Source: CAZMGV01 sp964621525 [NCBI: uncultured bacterium]
GTDB lineage: Bacteria; JAGRBM01
NCBI GenBank assembly: GCA_964621525.1
Contig: CAZUMS010000004.1
Location: 1-64,000 of the forward strand
Length of the DNA: 64,000 nt
Direction of reading: 5' to 3'
Below are positions 8,738 to 16,248 of the stretch, piece after piece. The stretch's first letter is position 1, and every line of letters starts with the position of its first letter. The notes below the pieces were generated by a model, which saw nothing but the letters and a program-made list of their open reading frames with translations, did no database searches and had not been told where the DNA came from. The translations under genes were made by a program, and so were the position numbers.

Positions 8738-8782
8738 TTGGCCCTTTGACAAGGCGGACCGGGTTCTTCACCCTAGCCCGCG

Positions 8783-9043
8783 ATGGCTCCGGCCCTTCCA
8801 CCCGTTCCGGCACTCCTGCCCCTGTGCCCCACCTGCAGTTACCAGCAGGGTGGGAATCCCGGCGCGGATTTCTTTCTGTACATGATGCTCGCGATGCCGT
8901 GGATTATCCTGGCGACGGTCGGCGCCTACTTTTACGTCAGGCGGCCCAGGGACGACGGGCTTCCGCCGTCCGGGTCGGGTGAGCCGCCGTCACCTGAACG
9001 CCCCCAAGGCTCCCCAACGGCTTCAGCCGCGACCCCGCGGTAA
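8783..9043 (+). CDS. Small single-pass membrane protein with a CPTC motif
   Basis: This 86-aa ORF starts 45 nt after the coiled-coil gene. It has a short N-terminus with two cysteines in CPTC (residues 15-18), one hydrophobic helix at about residues 30-50 (FFLYMMLAMPWIILATVGAY), positive residues right after it (RRPR), and a Pro/Ser/Gly-rich tail. The positive-inside rule puts the tail in the cytoplasm. I do not recognise a family. The CPTC could bind metal or form a thiol pair. It may be co-transcribed with the gene upstream. The start codon is uncertain and the ORF could be spurious, but the helix and flanking charges look real. Confidence 0.5.
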   Translation: MAPALPPVPALLPLCPTCSYQQGGNPGADFFLYMMLAMPWIILATVGAYFYVRRPRDDGLPPSGSGEPPSPERPQGSPTASAATPR

Positions 9044-9100
9044 GCTAGGCTCTGCCGTTGCACGGGCGTCACAGGTCCGGGCTAGGGAACCGTCCAGCAC

Positions 9101-10213
9101 ATGCAGACCGGCTCGCCAAGGTTCTTCTCCCCTGATTACGTAACCGCGCGTTCGCGGTTTCTCGACTTTGCCGACGCCGCCGGTGCCCGGTTATTCGCAT
9201 TCCCGGTTACCGGCAAGGGCCCCTCGGGCGAACTTCTCACCATCGACGTCGCGTCCTTCGGCCCATCGGAGCCGGAGAGGGTCCTGTTCCTGAACTCCGG
9301 CCTGCACGGACCCGAGGGATTTGCCGGGAGCGCAGCCCAGCTCCAGTTCATCACTCACCAGTTGAAGGCAGCGCTCTCGGTATCCGGTACCGGTATCGTC
9401 ATCATTCACGCCTCGAACCCTCACGGCATGGCCCATTGGGAACGCTCGAACGGGAACAATGTCGACCTGAACCGCAACTTCTGCGACCACCCGGACGGCC
9501 AGATCCCCAACCCCGCCTACCGGGAGCTGGACCGGTACATCAATCCGGAGAGGATCGGCGGTGCGGCCGACGACGAATGCCGGGAAGCGATGCGGGCCTT
9601 CGCGGCACGCCACGGCCTGCACGGGCTCCAGTCAGCCATCGCCTCCGGGCAGTATGAATTCCCCAGGGGGCTCTACTACGGCGGAACCCGGCCCGAGGAG
9701 AGCAACCTCCACCTCCGGCAGATCGCAAAAATTTTCACGAGCTCGGCACACCGGGCCGTCTGGATCGACTTTCATACCGGCCTCGGAGAGTCCGGCGAAG
9801 TATCGCTTATCACTGACCTTCCCGCCGGGAGTCCGCTCTACGAGCGGATCCGGCGATGGTACGGGGACCTCACTGAAAGCACTTCCGAGGCGGACGGTAC
9901 TTCCACGGTGACGAATGGCTCCCTTGACATCGCGATCCTGGGGCAGTTCCCGAAGACGTGTGAAGGAACGCTGGTCACAGCCGAGTTCGGGACGTTCGGA
10001 ACGTCGCGTATCTTCTGGGCGCTCCGGGCGAGGAACTGGCTGAAACATCACGGAAGCGCCGAATCGGATACCGGCCGGTCGATCATCCGGGAGTCCTTCG
10101 AAGTGTTCAATCCGCCGGACGACGGCTGGCGCACGCGGGTGCTGAACAACGCCGCTTCAGTGATTGAAATGACACTGACGGGCCTCGCTGGAGAGCCCGG
10201 CGTCAGGGCATAA
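9101..10213 (+). CDS. DUF2817 / M14-like metallopeptidase-fold protein
   Basis: This 370-aa protein matches the DUF2817 group, relatives of zinc carboxypeptidases (M14). Visible features are SGLHGPEGFAG near residues 66-76 (the HxxE zinc pair), then HASNPHGMAHWERSNGNNVDLNRNF (the conserved N..DLNRNF block), and a third zinc histidine in WIDFHTGLGESG. The late VTAEFGTFG carries a plausible catalytic Glu. No signal peptide is seen, so it should act in the cytoplasm. The substrate is unknown; an amidase or peptidase on small acyl-amino compounds is possible. It runs convergent to bufC, overlapping it by about 11 bp at the 3' ends. Confidence 0.85.
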   Translation: MQTGSPRFFSPDYVTARSRFLDFADAAGARLFAFPVTGKGPSGELLTIDVASFGPSEPERVLFLNSGLHGPEGFAGSAAQLQFITHQLKAALSVSGTGIVIIHASNPHGMAHWERSNGNNVDLNRNFCDHPDGQIPNPAYRELDRYINPERIGGAADDECREAMRAFAARHGLHGLQSAIASGQYEFPRGLYYGGTRPEESNLHLRQIAKIFTSSAHRAVWIDFHTGLGESGEVSLITDLPAGSPLYERIRRWYGDLTESTSEADGTSTVTNGSLDIAILGQFPKTCEGTLVTAEFGTFGTSRIFWALRARNWLKHHGSAESDTGRSIIRESFEVFNPPDDGWRTRVLNNAASVIEMTLTGLAGEPGVRA

Positions 10214-11045
10214 CGATTCCGGCGGCAAGTCCGCCGGACATCCACGTCCGGAACCATTCACCTGCGGGCGGATCATCTCCCTGGATGGCAGCCGCAGCCT
10301 CCAGGGCCTCCCAGATCGTTCCGCCCGCCAGCAGTTTCTCGAGTGCGGCGAACTCCGCCATATCCGTTTTCCGGACGGCTGCCTCGTAGCCCGACCGCCA
10401 GACGATCATCCGTTCTGGATTGTCTTCCACCTTGACGATGAACTCGCTATCCGGAGCCTCGCGCAGTTCGCGGATCGTCGCCACCGGCCAGTGGGAGGCA
10501 AGAAGGCACGTGCCCGCCTGAAACCGGATCCTGCATTCCCCGAACTTCGAGGGATCGATGGATGAGAGCGTTCCGGGACTGACGGGTTCCTGAATAGGCG
10601 CGTGGAAGGCTTCCATCGCCGCGCGGTCGAGAATGGCAAGATCCGGAAGGAACGGGAGCCGCTCCGTGAGCGGATCGCTTCGGAGAAATTCCGGCAGATG
10701 CCGGCCCACAGCCGACAGGCTGTAATCTTTCGAAGGGTACTGCGCGATATAGCGGCCTGCGAGGGAGAACAGCGCCGCATCGCCGGTCACGCGTTTTACC
10801 GAGGGATACATCTCCGAAAGGGCCTCAAAAATTCTCGTCGGAAAACCCGCACCGTAGACCTCGAGCCTACGCGCAGGACCGGATCCCGGACGCGGCGCGA
10901 CAACCGCCGTCCAGTCTCTTCCGCCCAGCTTCGCGGCGACTTGCCCGGCGTGCTCCGACAGCAGTGCTTCCGGCCCCCGGGGCTCGGTGATGAGCCAGGC
11001 AAGGAATTCCTGAAGCTCGCGAAGGGATGGCGCCGCCGGATTCAT
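10203..11045 (-). CDS. bufC: Bufferin-pathway partner protein (DUF2063 domain, BufC/HvfC-like)
   Basis: This 280-aa protein has an N-terminal DUF2063 'putative DNA-binding' domain (LRELQEFLAWLI, then RLEVYGAGFPTRIFEALSEMYPSVKRVTG). These proteins are the partner of DUF692 enzymes. By analogy with MbnC, they bind the precursor peptide and present it to the iron oxidase; the 'DNA-binding' label is historical. The open frame extends 23 codons further upstream, but the ATG at 11045 is preferred because it overlaps the bufB stop codon as ATGA (11042-11045), typical of translational coupling. It is the last gene of the operon bufA-yceI-bufB-bufC. The gene symbol follows family nomenclature. Confidence 0.87.
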   Translation of the reverse strand: MNPAAPSLRELQEFLAWLITEPRGPEALLSEHAGQVAAKLGGRDWTAVVAPRPGSGPARRLEVYGAGFPTRIFEALSEMYPSVKRVTGDAALFSLAGRYIAQYPSKDYSLSAVGRHLPEFLRSDPLTERLPFLPDLAILDRAAMEAFHAPIQEPVSPGTLSSIDPSKFGECRIRFQAGTCLLASHWPVATIRELREAPDSEFIVKVEDNPERMIVWRSGYEAAVRKTDMAEFAALEKLLAGGTIWEALEAAAAIQGDDPPAGEWFRTWMSGGLAAGIVMP

Positions 11046-11887
11046 CCTGCCGCCGCCTTCAGGCCCGTCAGCCCCGCGAGTGCCGACCGGGCGGCCTCTT
11101 TGGCCCGGCGGCATTCATCCATGAGTTCCGAAACGGGCGGCAGTTCCGAGTCCCACTCGATGAGGGTCGGCACCTCGCGCCCGAAATGGGCGATCGTCCG
11201 GCGGTAAAGATTCCAGACTGCCTCGCAAACCGGCGCATTGTGGGTATCGAACAGGTAACTGCCCATGTCCGTGTGACCGGCGAGGTGGATCTGCTGGACG
11301 GATGCTTCCGGGACCGAGCGGACAAACGACCATGGATCGAATCCGTGATTCACTGAGTTCACGTAGATGTTGTTGACGTCCAGCAGGATTCCGCAGCCCG
11401 ATCTCCTGACGATCTCTGCCAGAAACTCCCATTCGGGCATCTCCGACTGCTCGTACCAGATGTAGGAGGAGATATTCTCGAGCAGGATCTGCCGGCCCAG
11501 GAACTCCTGCACCTCTCCCACCCGGCAGACGATATGCGCAATGGCCTCTTCCGTATGCGGCATGGGCAGAAGGTCGTGGGTATTCCTGCCGCCTGCGCCA
11601 GTCCAGCACAGGTGATCGCTGACAAACGGAGGCTCGATGCGCTCCACAAGGACCTTGAGGCGCTCCAGGTATTCCGGCTGCAGCGGATCGGTGCTGCCGA
11701 TGGACAGCCCGACCCCGTGGAGCACCACGGGCCGGTCCCTGCGAACCGTCTCAAGGACGGCCAGGGGCCGCCCCGAGGTGTCCATGTAGTTCTCCGAGAT
11801 GACCTCGAACCATCCGGCTTCGCGGGCATTGCCCTCCAGCACGTCCCGGTAATGGTCGGTCCGGAGACCCACGCCGTAGCCCAGCAT
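11042..11887 (-). CDS. bufB: MNIO-family multinuclear iron oxidase (DUF692, BufB-like)
   Basis: This 281-aa TIM-barrel enzyme belongs to the MNIO (DUF692) family, which uses two or three non-haem irons and O2 to modify cysteine residues of precursor peptides (MbnB, BufB). Family signatures are visible: GYGVGLRTDHY at the start, WFEVISENYM, HGVGLSIGSTDPL, VSDHLCW, LLENISSYIWYE, LLDVNNIYVNSVNHGFDP and IHLAGHTD. His, Asp, Asn and Glu residues in these blocks are the expected iron ligands. Its start is 5 bp after the yceI stop, and its end is fused to bufC by ATGA. The substrate should be the Cys-rich peptide encoded at 12662-12925. Confidence 0.93.
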   Translation of the reverse strand: MLGYGVGLRTDHYRDVLEGNAREAGWFEVISENYMDTSGRPLAVLETVRRDRPVVLHGVGLSIGSTDPLQPEYLERLKVLVERIEPPFVSDHLCWTGAGGRNTHDLLPMPHTEEAIAHIVCRVGEVQEFLGRQILLENISSYIWYEQSEMPEWEFLAEIVRRSGCGILLDVNNIYVNSVNHGFDPWSFVRSVPEASVQQIHLAGHTDMGSYLFDTHNAPVCEAVWNLYRRTIAHFGREVPTLIEWDSELPPVSELMDECRRAKEAARSALAGLTGLKAAAG

Positions 11888-11892
11888 GCGGG

Positions 11893-12594
11893 TTACTTCT
11901 TGCCCGCCGGGGTCTCGTCCATGCCTTCGGCCTCGAGGGTAATTTCCACTTCCTCGCCCACCAGTACGCCGCCGGTCTCGAGAGCCTCGTTCCAGCCGAG
12001 GCCGAAATCCTTGCGGTTGATCTTCGTGGTCGCCGTAAGGCCGGCCTTGTGGTTACCCCAGGGGTCCTTACCCACGCCGCCCAGGACCGTATCGAGCACG
12101 ACGGATTTAGTAACGCCATGGATGGTCAGATTGCCGGTGATTTCGGCCTTGTTTTTTCCCGTGAGCTTCACGGCCGTGCTTTCGAAAATGATCGACGGGA
12201 ACTGGGTCACGTCGAAAAAGTCTTTCGAGCGCAGGTGTTCGTCACGCTCTGGTGTCGCCGTATCGATACTGGCGGCGTCGATCTTCGCTTTCACCCAGCT
12301 CTTCGCCGGATCCAGCGGGTTGATCTCAAATGATCCCTCGAACTTCCGGAACGACCCATTCACATACGAGAAAAGATGCTTGATCCGGAATCCGACGACC
12401 GTGTGATCGGCGTCGAGCTTGAATACCGTAGGCTCGTTCAGCCCTGCCGCCAGCGATGCAGGCTCGGCAGCAGGGGTAGCCGGAACGGCGGTTGCCGGCG
12501 GTGGGCATGGTTCAGCCGGCTTCTGCTGGCAGCCCGAAGTGAGCACGGCGATTCCTAATCCTGCGGCCCGCCAGGCCTTCATGACGTCCTTCAT
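11893..12594 (-). CDS. YceI-family periplasmic protein, probable lipoprotein, inside the bufferin operon
   Basis: YceI proteins are lipocalin-like barrels that bind isoprenoid or amphiphilic ligands in the periplasm. Residues 1-22 are a signal sequence ending in TSGC (Cys22), a possible though non-canonical lipobox, followed by a Pro/Ala-rich linker to about residue 50. The YceI domain (about 55-225) shows FKLDADHTVVGFRIKHLF, ERDEHLRSKDFFDV and FPSIIFES, then LTIHGVTKSVVLD and a final beta region. It lies between bufA (hairpin-containing 67-bp gap) and bufB (5-bp gap). This suggests the YceI protein works with the peptide pathway, perhaps as a carrier or acceptor outside the membrane (inference). 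Confidence 0.9.
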   Translation of the reverse strand: MKDVMKAWRAAGLGIAVLTSGCQQKPAEPCPPPATAVPATPAAEPASLAAGLNEPTVFKLDADHTVVGFRIKHLFSYVNGSFRKFEGSFEINPLDPAKSWVKAKIDAASIDTATPERDEHLRSKDFFDVTQFPSIIFESTAVKLTGKNKAEITGNLTIHGVTKSVVLDTVLGGVGKDPWGNHKAGLTATTKINRKDFGLGWNEALETGGVLVGEEVEITLEAEGMDETPAGKK

Positions 12595-12619
12595 CGGTTT
12601 CTCCAGTTCTGGTCAGGCA

Positions 12620-12649
12620 CCGCGCTCCGGCACAACGGCCGGAACGCGG
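12620..12649 (-). promoter_or_regulatory. Strong RNA hairpin between bufA and yceI (attenuator or processing element)
   Basis: The arms 12620-12631 and 12638-12649 form a 12-bp stem around a 6-nt loop. The single mismatch in DNA is a U-G wobble in the minus-strand transcript, i.e. only in the orientation of the operon. No U-tract follows. It sits just downstream of the bufA stop codon, so it probably lowers read-through or protects the bufA mRNA, giving more precursor peptide than enzyme. Confidence 0.6.
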
Positions 12650-12661
12650 CACCGGTGCCGG

Positions 12662-12925
12662 TTACTTCTTTTCTTCGTCCTTGGGCGTTAGGGAGCCGCC
12701 CTCGATCTTGAGACAGGTATCCTTGTCGATGGCCAGCCAGCCCTGTCCCTTGCACTCGTTCTTGCCGTGGCAGGAGTGCCCTTTGCCACCGCAGGCGCCT
12801 GTGCCCTTGCACTTGTTCACGCCGTAGCACTTGTCGCCCGCTGCGAGCGCCGCCTTGGGGGCCGAGAGCGCTCCCGCCACCATGCCGGCCATCGCCGCAC
12901 CGAGAATCAGTTTCTTCGAGTCCAT
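12662..12925 (-). CDS. bufA: Bufferin-type RiPP precursor (DUF2282, BufA-like), Cys-rich exported peptide
   Basis: This 87-aa precursor has a Sec signal peptide (MDSKKLILGAAMAGMVAGAL..., cleavage expected after an ALA/LAA site near residues 28-29). The core is rich in Gly, Lys and Cys, with six cysteines at residues 33, 39, 45, 52, 58 and 71. The blocks DKCYGVNKCKG and KNECKGQGWL are DUF2282 hallmarks. In known bufferins, MNIO enzymes convert core cysteines to thiooxazole heterocycles that bind copper. The open frame extends 43 codons upstream, but the ATG at 12925 has GGAG 13 nt ahead and is followed at once by the signal peptide. First gene of the operon. Copper or other metal buffering is a family-based inference. 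Confidence 0.9.
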   Translation of the reverse strand: MDSKKLILGAAMAGMVAGALSAPKAALAAGDKCYGVNKCKGTGACGGKGHSCHGKNECKGQGWLAIDKDTCLKIEGGSLTPKDEEKK

Positions 12926-13195
12926 GTTCCGTTCGCCTTTCTCCACACGGGAGTCTGCATTGGTTGTTTCCGGACGGGGATTCGTGCCGGACCCTCCGGC
13001 TTTCCCGTCTGTTCCCGGACCACGTCCAAGCGGATGCACTTGCTGGTTATGCATCTACCGGGGCAAGTCCGGGTTTCTCCATACGTCCGGTGCCGGTGAA
13101 TTCTGTTACAGCCGGTACGCAAAAGAGAACTCCCCCGGATTTCATTAACGGAAAATCACTTGACCCCGGATCCGCTGCCTCCTTCCGGAAGGGAA
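12926..13195 (-). promoter_or_regulatory. Upstream region of bufA with a candidate ECF-type promoter
   Basis: No gene is apparent in the 332-bp gap 12926-13257. On the minus strand a GGAAC element (13015-13011) is followed after 16 nt by GGGTC (12994-12990), the spacing and sequence type used by ECF sigma factors. This would give a leader of about 60 nt before bufA. Bufferin operons in some bacteria are under ECF sigma control, which makes the match attractive, but a GGAAC...GTC pair can arise by chance. Confidence 0.3.
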
Positions 13196-13219
13196 GCCCG
13201 CCCCCTCACGGGGGCGGGC
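13196..13219 (-). terminator. Hairpin terminator after the QLGLF gene
   Basis: A perfect 10-bp all-GC stem (GCCCGCCCCC at 13196-13205 with GGGGGCGGGC at 13210-13219) closes a TCAC loop. It lies 38 nt beyond the stop codon of the gene at 13258-13911 and ahead of the bufA promoter region. There is no U-run, as is common in GC-rich genomes. Confidence 0.6.
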
Positions 13220-13257
13220 CAGGGACATAAGGAGAGACAGGGAACAGAAGGACCGGT

Positions 13258-13911
13258 TCAGAACAGGCCGAGCTGCGGAGCTTCACCGGCAGCCGGCAAG
13301 CCGCCAATGCCGTCTCCGGCACCCTCGCTGCGCGGACGCAGTTCCAGCACCCGGGCGGCGTCCGCAGGAAGCGCGCCCACCGGGATTCGTTCCACCCGGT
13401 CGGCAGTGAACCCCGAGGGGTTCACCTCCGCCTTGCGGCACAGGAAGGCAATCTGCCAGCCGTTCAGGAGCTCTGCTTCGAGCATTTCGGAAGGAACCGT
13501 CATGACGTTCACACCATGGGAGGCCACCACCATGCCAAGGTGACGGACCACCGAAGCGGCGGTCTCCTCGCGGCCCGTTTCGACCACAACGGAGGTGGCG
13601 CCGAGGCGGCCGTAGAGCCAGGCCCGGCGGGCGATGTCCTCGAGATCCCTTAGCCGGCGGCTCCGGGTATTCTCGAGAATCAGCCGGTCTTCGGGAGCAG
13701 CCAGTTCCTCGAAGGCGGCACGGAATGCACGGCGGAACTTTTCCGAAGCGAAGAAACCGATGACGCGCATCCGGCGGCCAGCCGAGCGGGCGACGAGCTG
13801 CTCAACTGCCGTACGGGCGCGGAGTTCCAGAGGACCCGAACCGATGACCGAGAGGCGGGCGCGGGGAGTTTCACTGCCGGAGGTGCTGGTGATCTTGAGT
13901 GCGGCTTCCAT
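13258..13911 (-). CDS. Unknown protein with a C-terminal sliding-clamp-binding motif
   Basis: This 217-aa protein matches no family I recognise. It has a basic N-terminal third, alternating strands and helices compatible with a Rossmann-like fold (SARLSVIGSG; RRMRVIGFFASEKF; GATSVVVETG; LGMVVASHGVNVMTVPSEML) and a low-complexity linker at residues 190-212. It ends exactly with QLGLF. That pentapeptide fits the beta-clamp-binding consensus QL(S/D)LF, found at the ends of translesion polymerases and other replication or repair proteins. A clamp-tethered DNA repair or mutagenesis function is therefore inferred. Two arms of a 13-bp inverted repeat flank its leader, one over the start codon, suggesting specific regulation. 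Confidence 0.8.
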   Translation of the reverse strand: MEAALKITSTSGSETPRARLSVIGSGPLELRARTAVEQLVARSAGRRMRVIGFFASEKFRRAFRAAFEELAAPEDRLILENTRSRRLRDLEDIARRAWLYGRLGATSVVVETGREETAASVVRHLGMVVASHGVNVMTVPSEMLEAELLNGWQIAFLCRKAEVNPSGFTADRVERIPVGALPADAARVLELRPRSEGAGDGIGGLPAAGEAPQLGLF

Positions 13912-14070
13912 GACTTACGGTTCCTTTTGCTGAGCGGCGACGGGTTGCTCGCCCGCCGTCCATGCCAATACCGTAAGTCATGGGTGTGTCATGTAGTGTC
14001 ACAGCTAAAATCATCAATAATTCCAATTGGTTATAATGACGAATTTGGCGATTCCTGGGACCGTAAGTGA
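13909..14070. promoter_or_regulatory. Promoter/operator region of the QLGLF gene with three ACCGTAAGT elements
   Basis: CATGACTTACGGT at 13909-13921 (covering the start codon) and ACCGTAAGTCATG at 13970-13982 form a perfect 13-bp inverted repeat separated by 48 bp. A third copy, ACCGTAAGTGA, lies at 14060-14070. Between the last two is an AT-rich stretch with a TATAAC -10 candidate on the minus strand (14035-14030). Three copies of one motif around a promoter suggest a dedicated regulator, possibly acting by looping. Confidence 0.5.
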
Positions 14071-14103
14071 GAAACCGGGCAGGAATCGGTGAAAATCGTA
14101 CGA

Positions 14104-15222
14104 TTAGCGGGCGGCCGGATAGCTGCCGAGCACGCGGAAAAGCTGGCAGTGGGACCGCATGCGATCCAGCACGGCAGCCACCTTGGGCTCTTCTGCATGG
14201 CCCAGCAGGTCGAAGAAAAACACCGACTCCCACCGGCGGATTCGCGAGGGACGGCTTTCGATTTTCGTCAGGTTGATCCCGGCCTTCGCGGCATGCGCCA
14301 GCAGACGGAAGAGGATTCCGGGCTCGTCCTTCACCGAGCAGACGACCGTCGTCTTGTCGCGCCCGGTCGGCTTCGTCTCCTGTAGCCCGATCACCGCAAA
14401 TCGCGTCTCGTTGTGGCTCACGTCCTCGATCTGACGGGCGGCAAACCGGAGGCCATAGTGGCTCGCGGCGAGTTCGCTGGCGATGGCAGCGCCCTTCGGA
14501 TCCTTGGACGCCAGCTCCGCCGCATGGGATGTGCTCGAGGCCGGAAGCACCTTCGCATCGGGGAGGTTGCGTGCCAGCCACTGACGGCACTGGGCATGGG
14601 GCTGGGAGAACGAATAAACGTGCTTCGCCTTCTTCAGATCGCCCGACTGGGACAGAAGATGGTGATGAACCTCCACGTAGCTCTCGGCGCAGATCCTGGC
14701 CGTCGTGTCAATGAACCGGTCGAAAGTGAACGTCACCGTTCCTTCGATGGAGTTCTCAAGAGGGACCAGTCCGTAGTCAGTCCTCTGTTTTTCGACTGCC
14801 GCAAACACCTCTTCGATGGTGGGCTGCGGATGATAGCCAGCCGAGGAACCAAAATACCGGAGCGACGCCAGATGGGAGAAAGTCCCGTAGGGGCCCAAAT
14901 AGGCGACGCGGATCTCGCGCTCCAGCGCAATGGCGGCGGAGAATATCTCCCGGTAGATCGACTCGACGGCGCGGTTCGAAAGCGGTCCCTTGTTCTGCTT
15001 CGCCAGCCGGTCGAGCACGGCCCGTTCGCGCTCGGGCACATGGATGTGGGACATCGTGTCGCGCTTGATTTCACCGACACGCTGGACGATCCGGCCGCGT
15101 TCGTTCAGCAGCTTCAGGATACGGTCGTCCACCGAATCAATCTGGCGGCGGCATTCTGCCAGCTCGGCCTGTTTGGCCGCACCCAGTTGCGGAGGGGCTT
15201 TTCGGGAACTCTTTTTCGCCAC
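14104..15222 (-). CDS. pheA: Bifunctional chorismate mutase / prephenate dehydratase (P-protein)
   Basis: It converts chorismate to prephenate and then to phenylpyruvate, the committed route to phenylalanine. The three modules are in order. Residues 15-95 are an AroQ-type chorismate mutase (CRRQIDSVDDRILKLLNERG). Residues 105-285 are prephenate dehydratase (VAYLGPYGTFSHLA; VPLENSIEGTV; NETRFAVIG, with the catalytic Thr in TRF). The C-terminal ACT domain (290-372) carries the phenylalanine-binding ESRPSR motif, so feedback inhibition is expected. It is the last gene of a minus-strand run after mutL and miaA, 60 bp beyond miaA. A Lys/Ser-rich 10-residue N-terminus precedes the mutase domain. 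Confidence 0.96.
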   Translation of the reverse strand: MAKKSSRKAPPQLGAAKQAELAECRRQIDSVDDRILKLLNERGRIVQRVGEIKRDTMSHIHVPERERAVLDRLAKQNKGPLSNRAVESIYREIFSAAIALEREIRVAYLGPYGTFSHLASLRYFGSSAGYHPQPTIEEVFAAVEKQRTDYGLVPLENSIEGTVTFTFDRFIDTTARICAESYVEVHHHLLSQSGDLKKAKHVYSFSQPHAQCRQWLARNLPDAKVLPASSTSHAAELASKDPKGAAIASELAASHYGLRFAARQIEDVSHNETRFAVIGLQETKPTGRDKTTVVCSVKDEPGILFRLLAHAAKAGINLTKIESRPSRIRRWESVFFFDLLGHAEEPKVAAVLDRMRSHCQLFRVLGSYPAAR

Positions 15223-15282
15223 TTTCGGATCACCTGCCTGACAAGGACGCTTGAAGATATACCTGAACCGGAGTGAAAACGG

Positions 15283-16248
15283 CTACTGGCCATAAAGCGC
15301 TTCGTCCACAAGCCTTTCCGGGGGAATTTCAAGGGGATCGATCCACCGGACGCCTTCCTTGGACCGCCACCAGGTGAGCTGCTGCTTGGCGTACTGGCGG
15401 GTACGAAGGGCGATTTCCGCCTCAAGCTCCCCTGTCTCCATGAAGGCCCTCCCCCGGACATGTTCCAGCACCTGCCGGTAACCGATGGCCTCGAACGGCG
15501 GCGCGTCCTCCGGAACGCCCGAACCGAGCAGTCTCCGCACTTCCTCCGTCCAGCCCTTTGCGAGCATCGTACGGGTACGCTCCGCGATCCGCCGTTGCAG
15601 TTCCGGCCGTGGAGGCGCGAGCACCCACACCTGCGCGCTTACAGGACGTTGCGCAAAGGCATGCTCGCGGTTCCATTCGCCGAGGGGCCTTCCGGTATGA
15701 CGCCAGACGCCGAGCGCCCGCAGGGTTCTCCTCCGGTCGCCGGGTTTCACGATCCCGGCCGTCATGGGGTCGATCCGTTCAAGCTCCGCCCGGAGTGCCT
15801 GAAGCCCTCCCTCCCGGTCCGCCTCGGCGTCCAGAATTCTCTGGATATTCTCTGGAACGGGCGGCGCTCCGGAGAGGCCGTGAAGCAGCGCCCGGAGGTA
15901 GAGCCCCGTGCCACCCACAACGAGAGGGACGGCACCGCGGTTCTGGATGTCACCAATGGCAGCAACGGCGTCTTTCAGGAATTCCGCCGCCGTATAGCGG
16001 GCCGATGGGCCCAGTCCCGGATCGCGGATATCGACGAGATGGTGCGGAACTTCCCGTCGTTCTTCAGGCGAGGGCTTGCTGGAACCGATGTCGAACCCCC
16101 GGTAAACCTGCACCGAATCGGCCGAGACAATCTCCACGGGGGTGCTCCCCCGGCGGCGCGCTTCATGGGCAACGGCGAGCGCCAGCGCCGACTTCCCCCC
16201 CGTGGTGGGTCCGGTGAGAACAAGCGTGCTCGGCAATGCGGCGCTCAC
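15283..16248 (-). CDS. miaA: tRNA dimethylallyltransferase
   Basis: It transfers a dimethylallyl group to A37 of tRNAs that read codons starting with U. The P-loop GPTTGGKS (residues 13-20), DSVQVYRGFDIGSSKPS and PHHLVDIRDPG blocks, and the C-terminal RTRQYAKQQLTWWRSK motif are all present. The 321-aa length is normal. It starts with GTG at 16248, which overlaps the mutL stop codon (GTGA at 16245-16248), so translation is coupled to mutL. The mutL-miaA order is conserved in many proteobacteria. Confidence 0.96.
   Translation of the reverse strand: MSAALPSTLVLTGPTTGGKSALALAVAHEARRRGSTPVEIVSADSVQVYRGFDIGSSKPSPEERREVPHHLVDIRDPGLGPSARYTAAEFLKDAVAAIGDIQNRGAVPLVVGGTGLYLRALLHGLSGAPPVPENIQRILDAEADREGGLQALRAELERIDPMTAGIVKPGDRRRTLRALGVWRHTGRPLGEWNREHAFAQRPVSAQVWVLAPPRPELQRRIAERTRTMLAKGWTEEVRRLLGSGVPEDAPPFEAIGYRQVLEHVRGRAFMETGELEAEIALRTRQYAKQQLTWWRSKEGVRWIDPLEIPPERLVDEALYGQ

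Noticed and set aside
12662-12925. Methanobactin precursor (mbnA) for the Cys-rich peptide
   Set aside because: MbnA is a much shorter peptide with two core cysteines. This one has a Sec signal peptide, six cysteines and the DUF2282 blocks, so bufferin-type is the better call.
13912-14103. LexA/SOS box in front of the clamp-motif gene
   Set aside because: The repeated ACCGTAAGT element does not match the LexA box types I know, so SOS control is not claimed.
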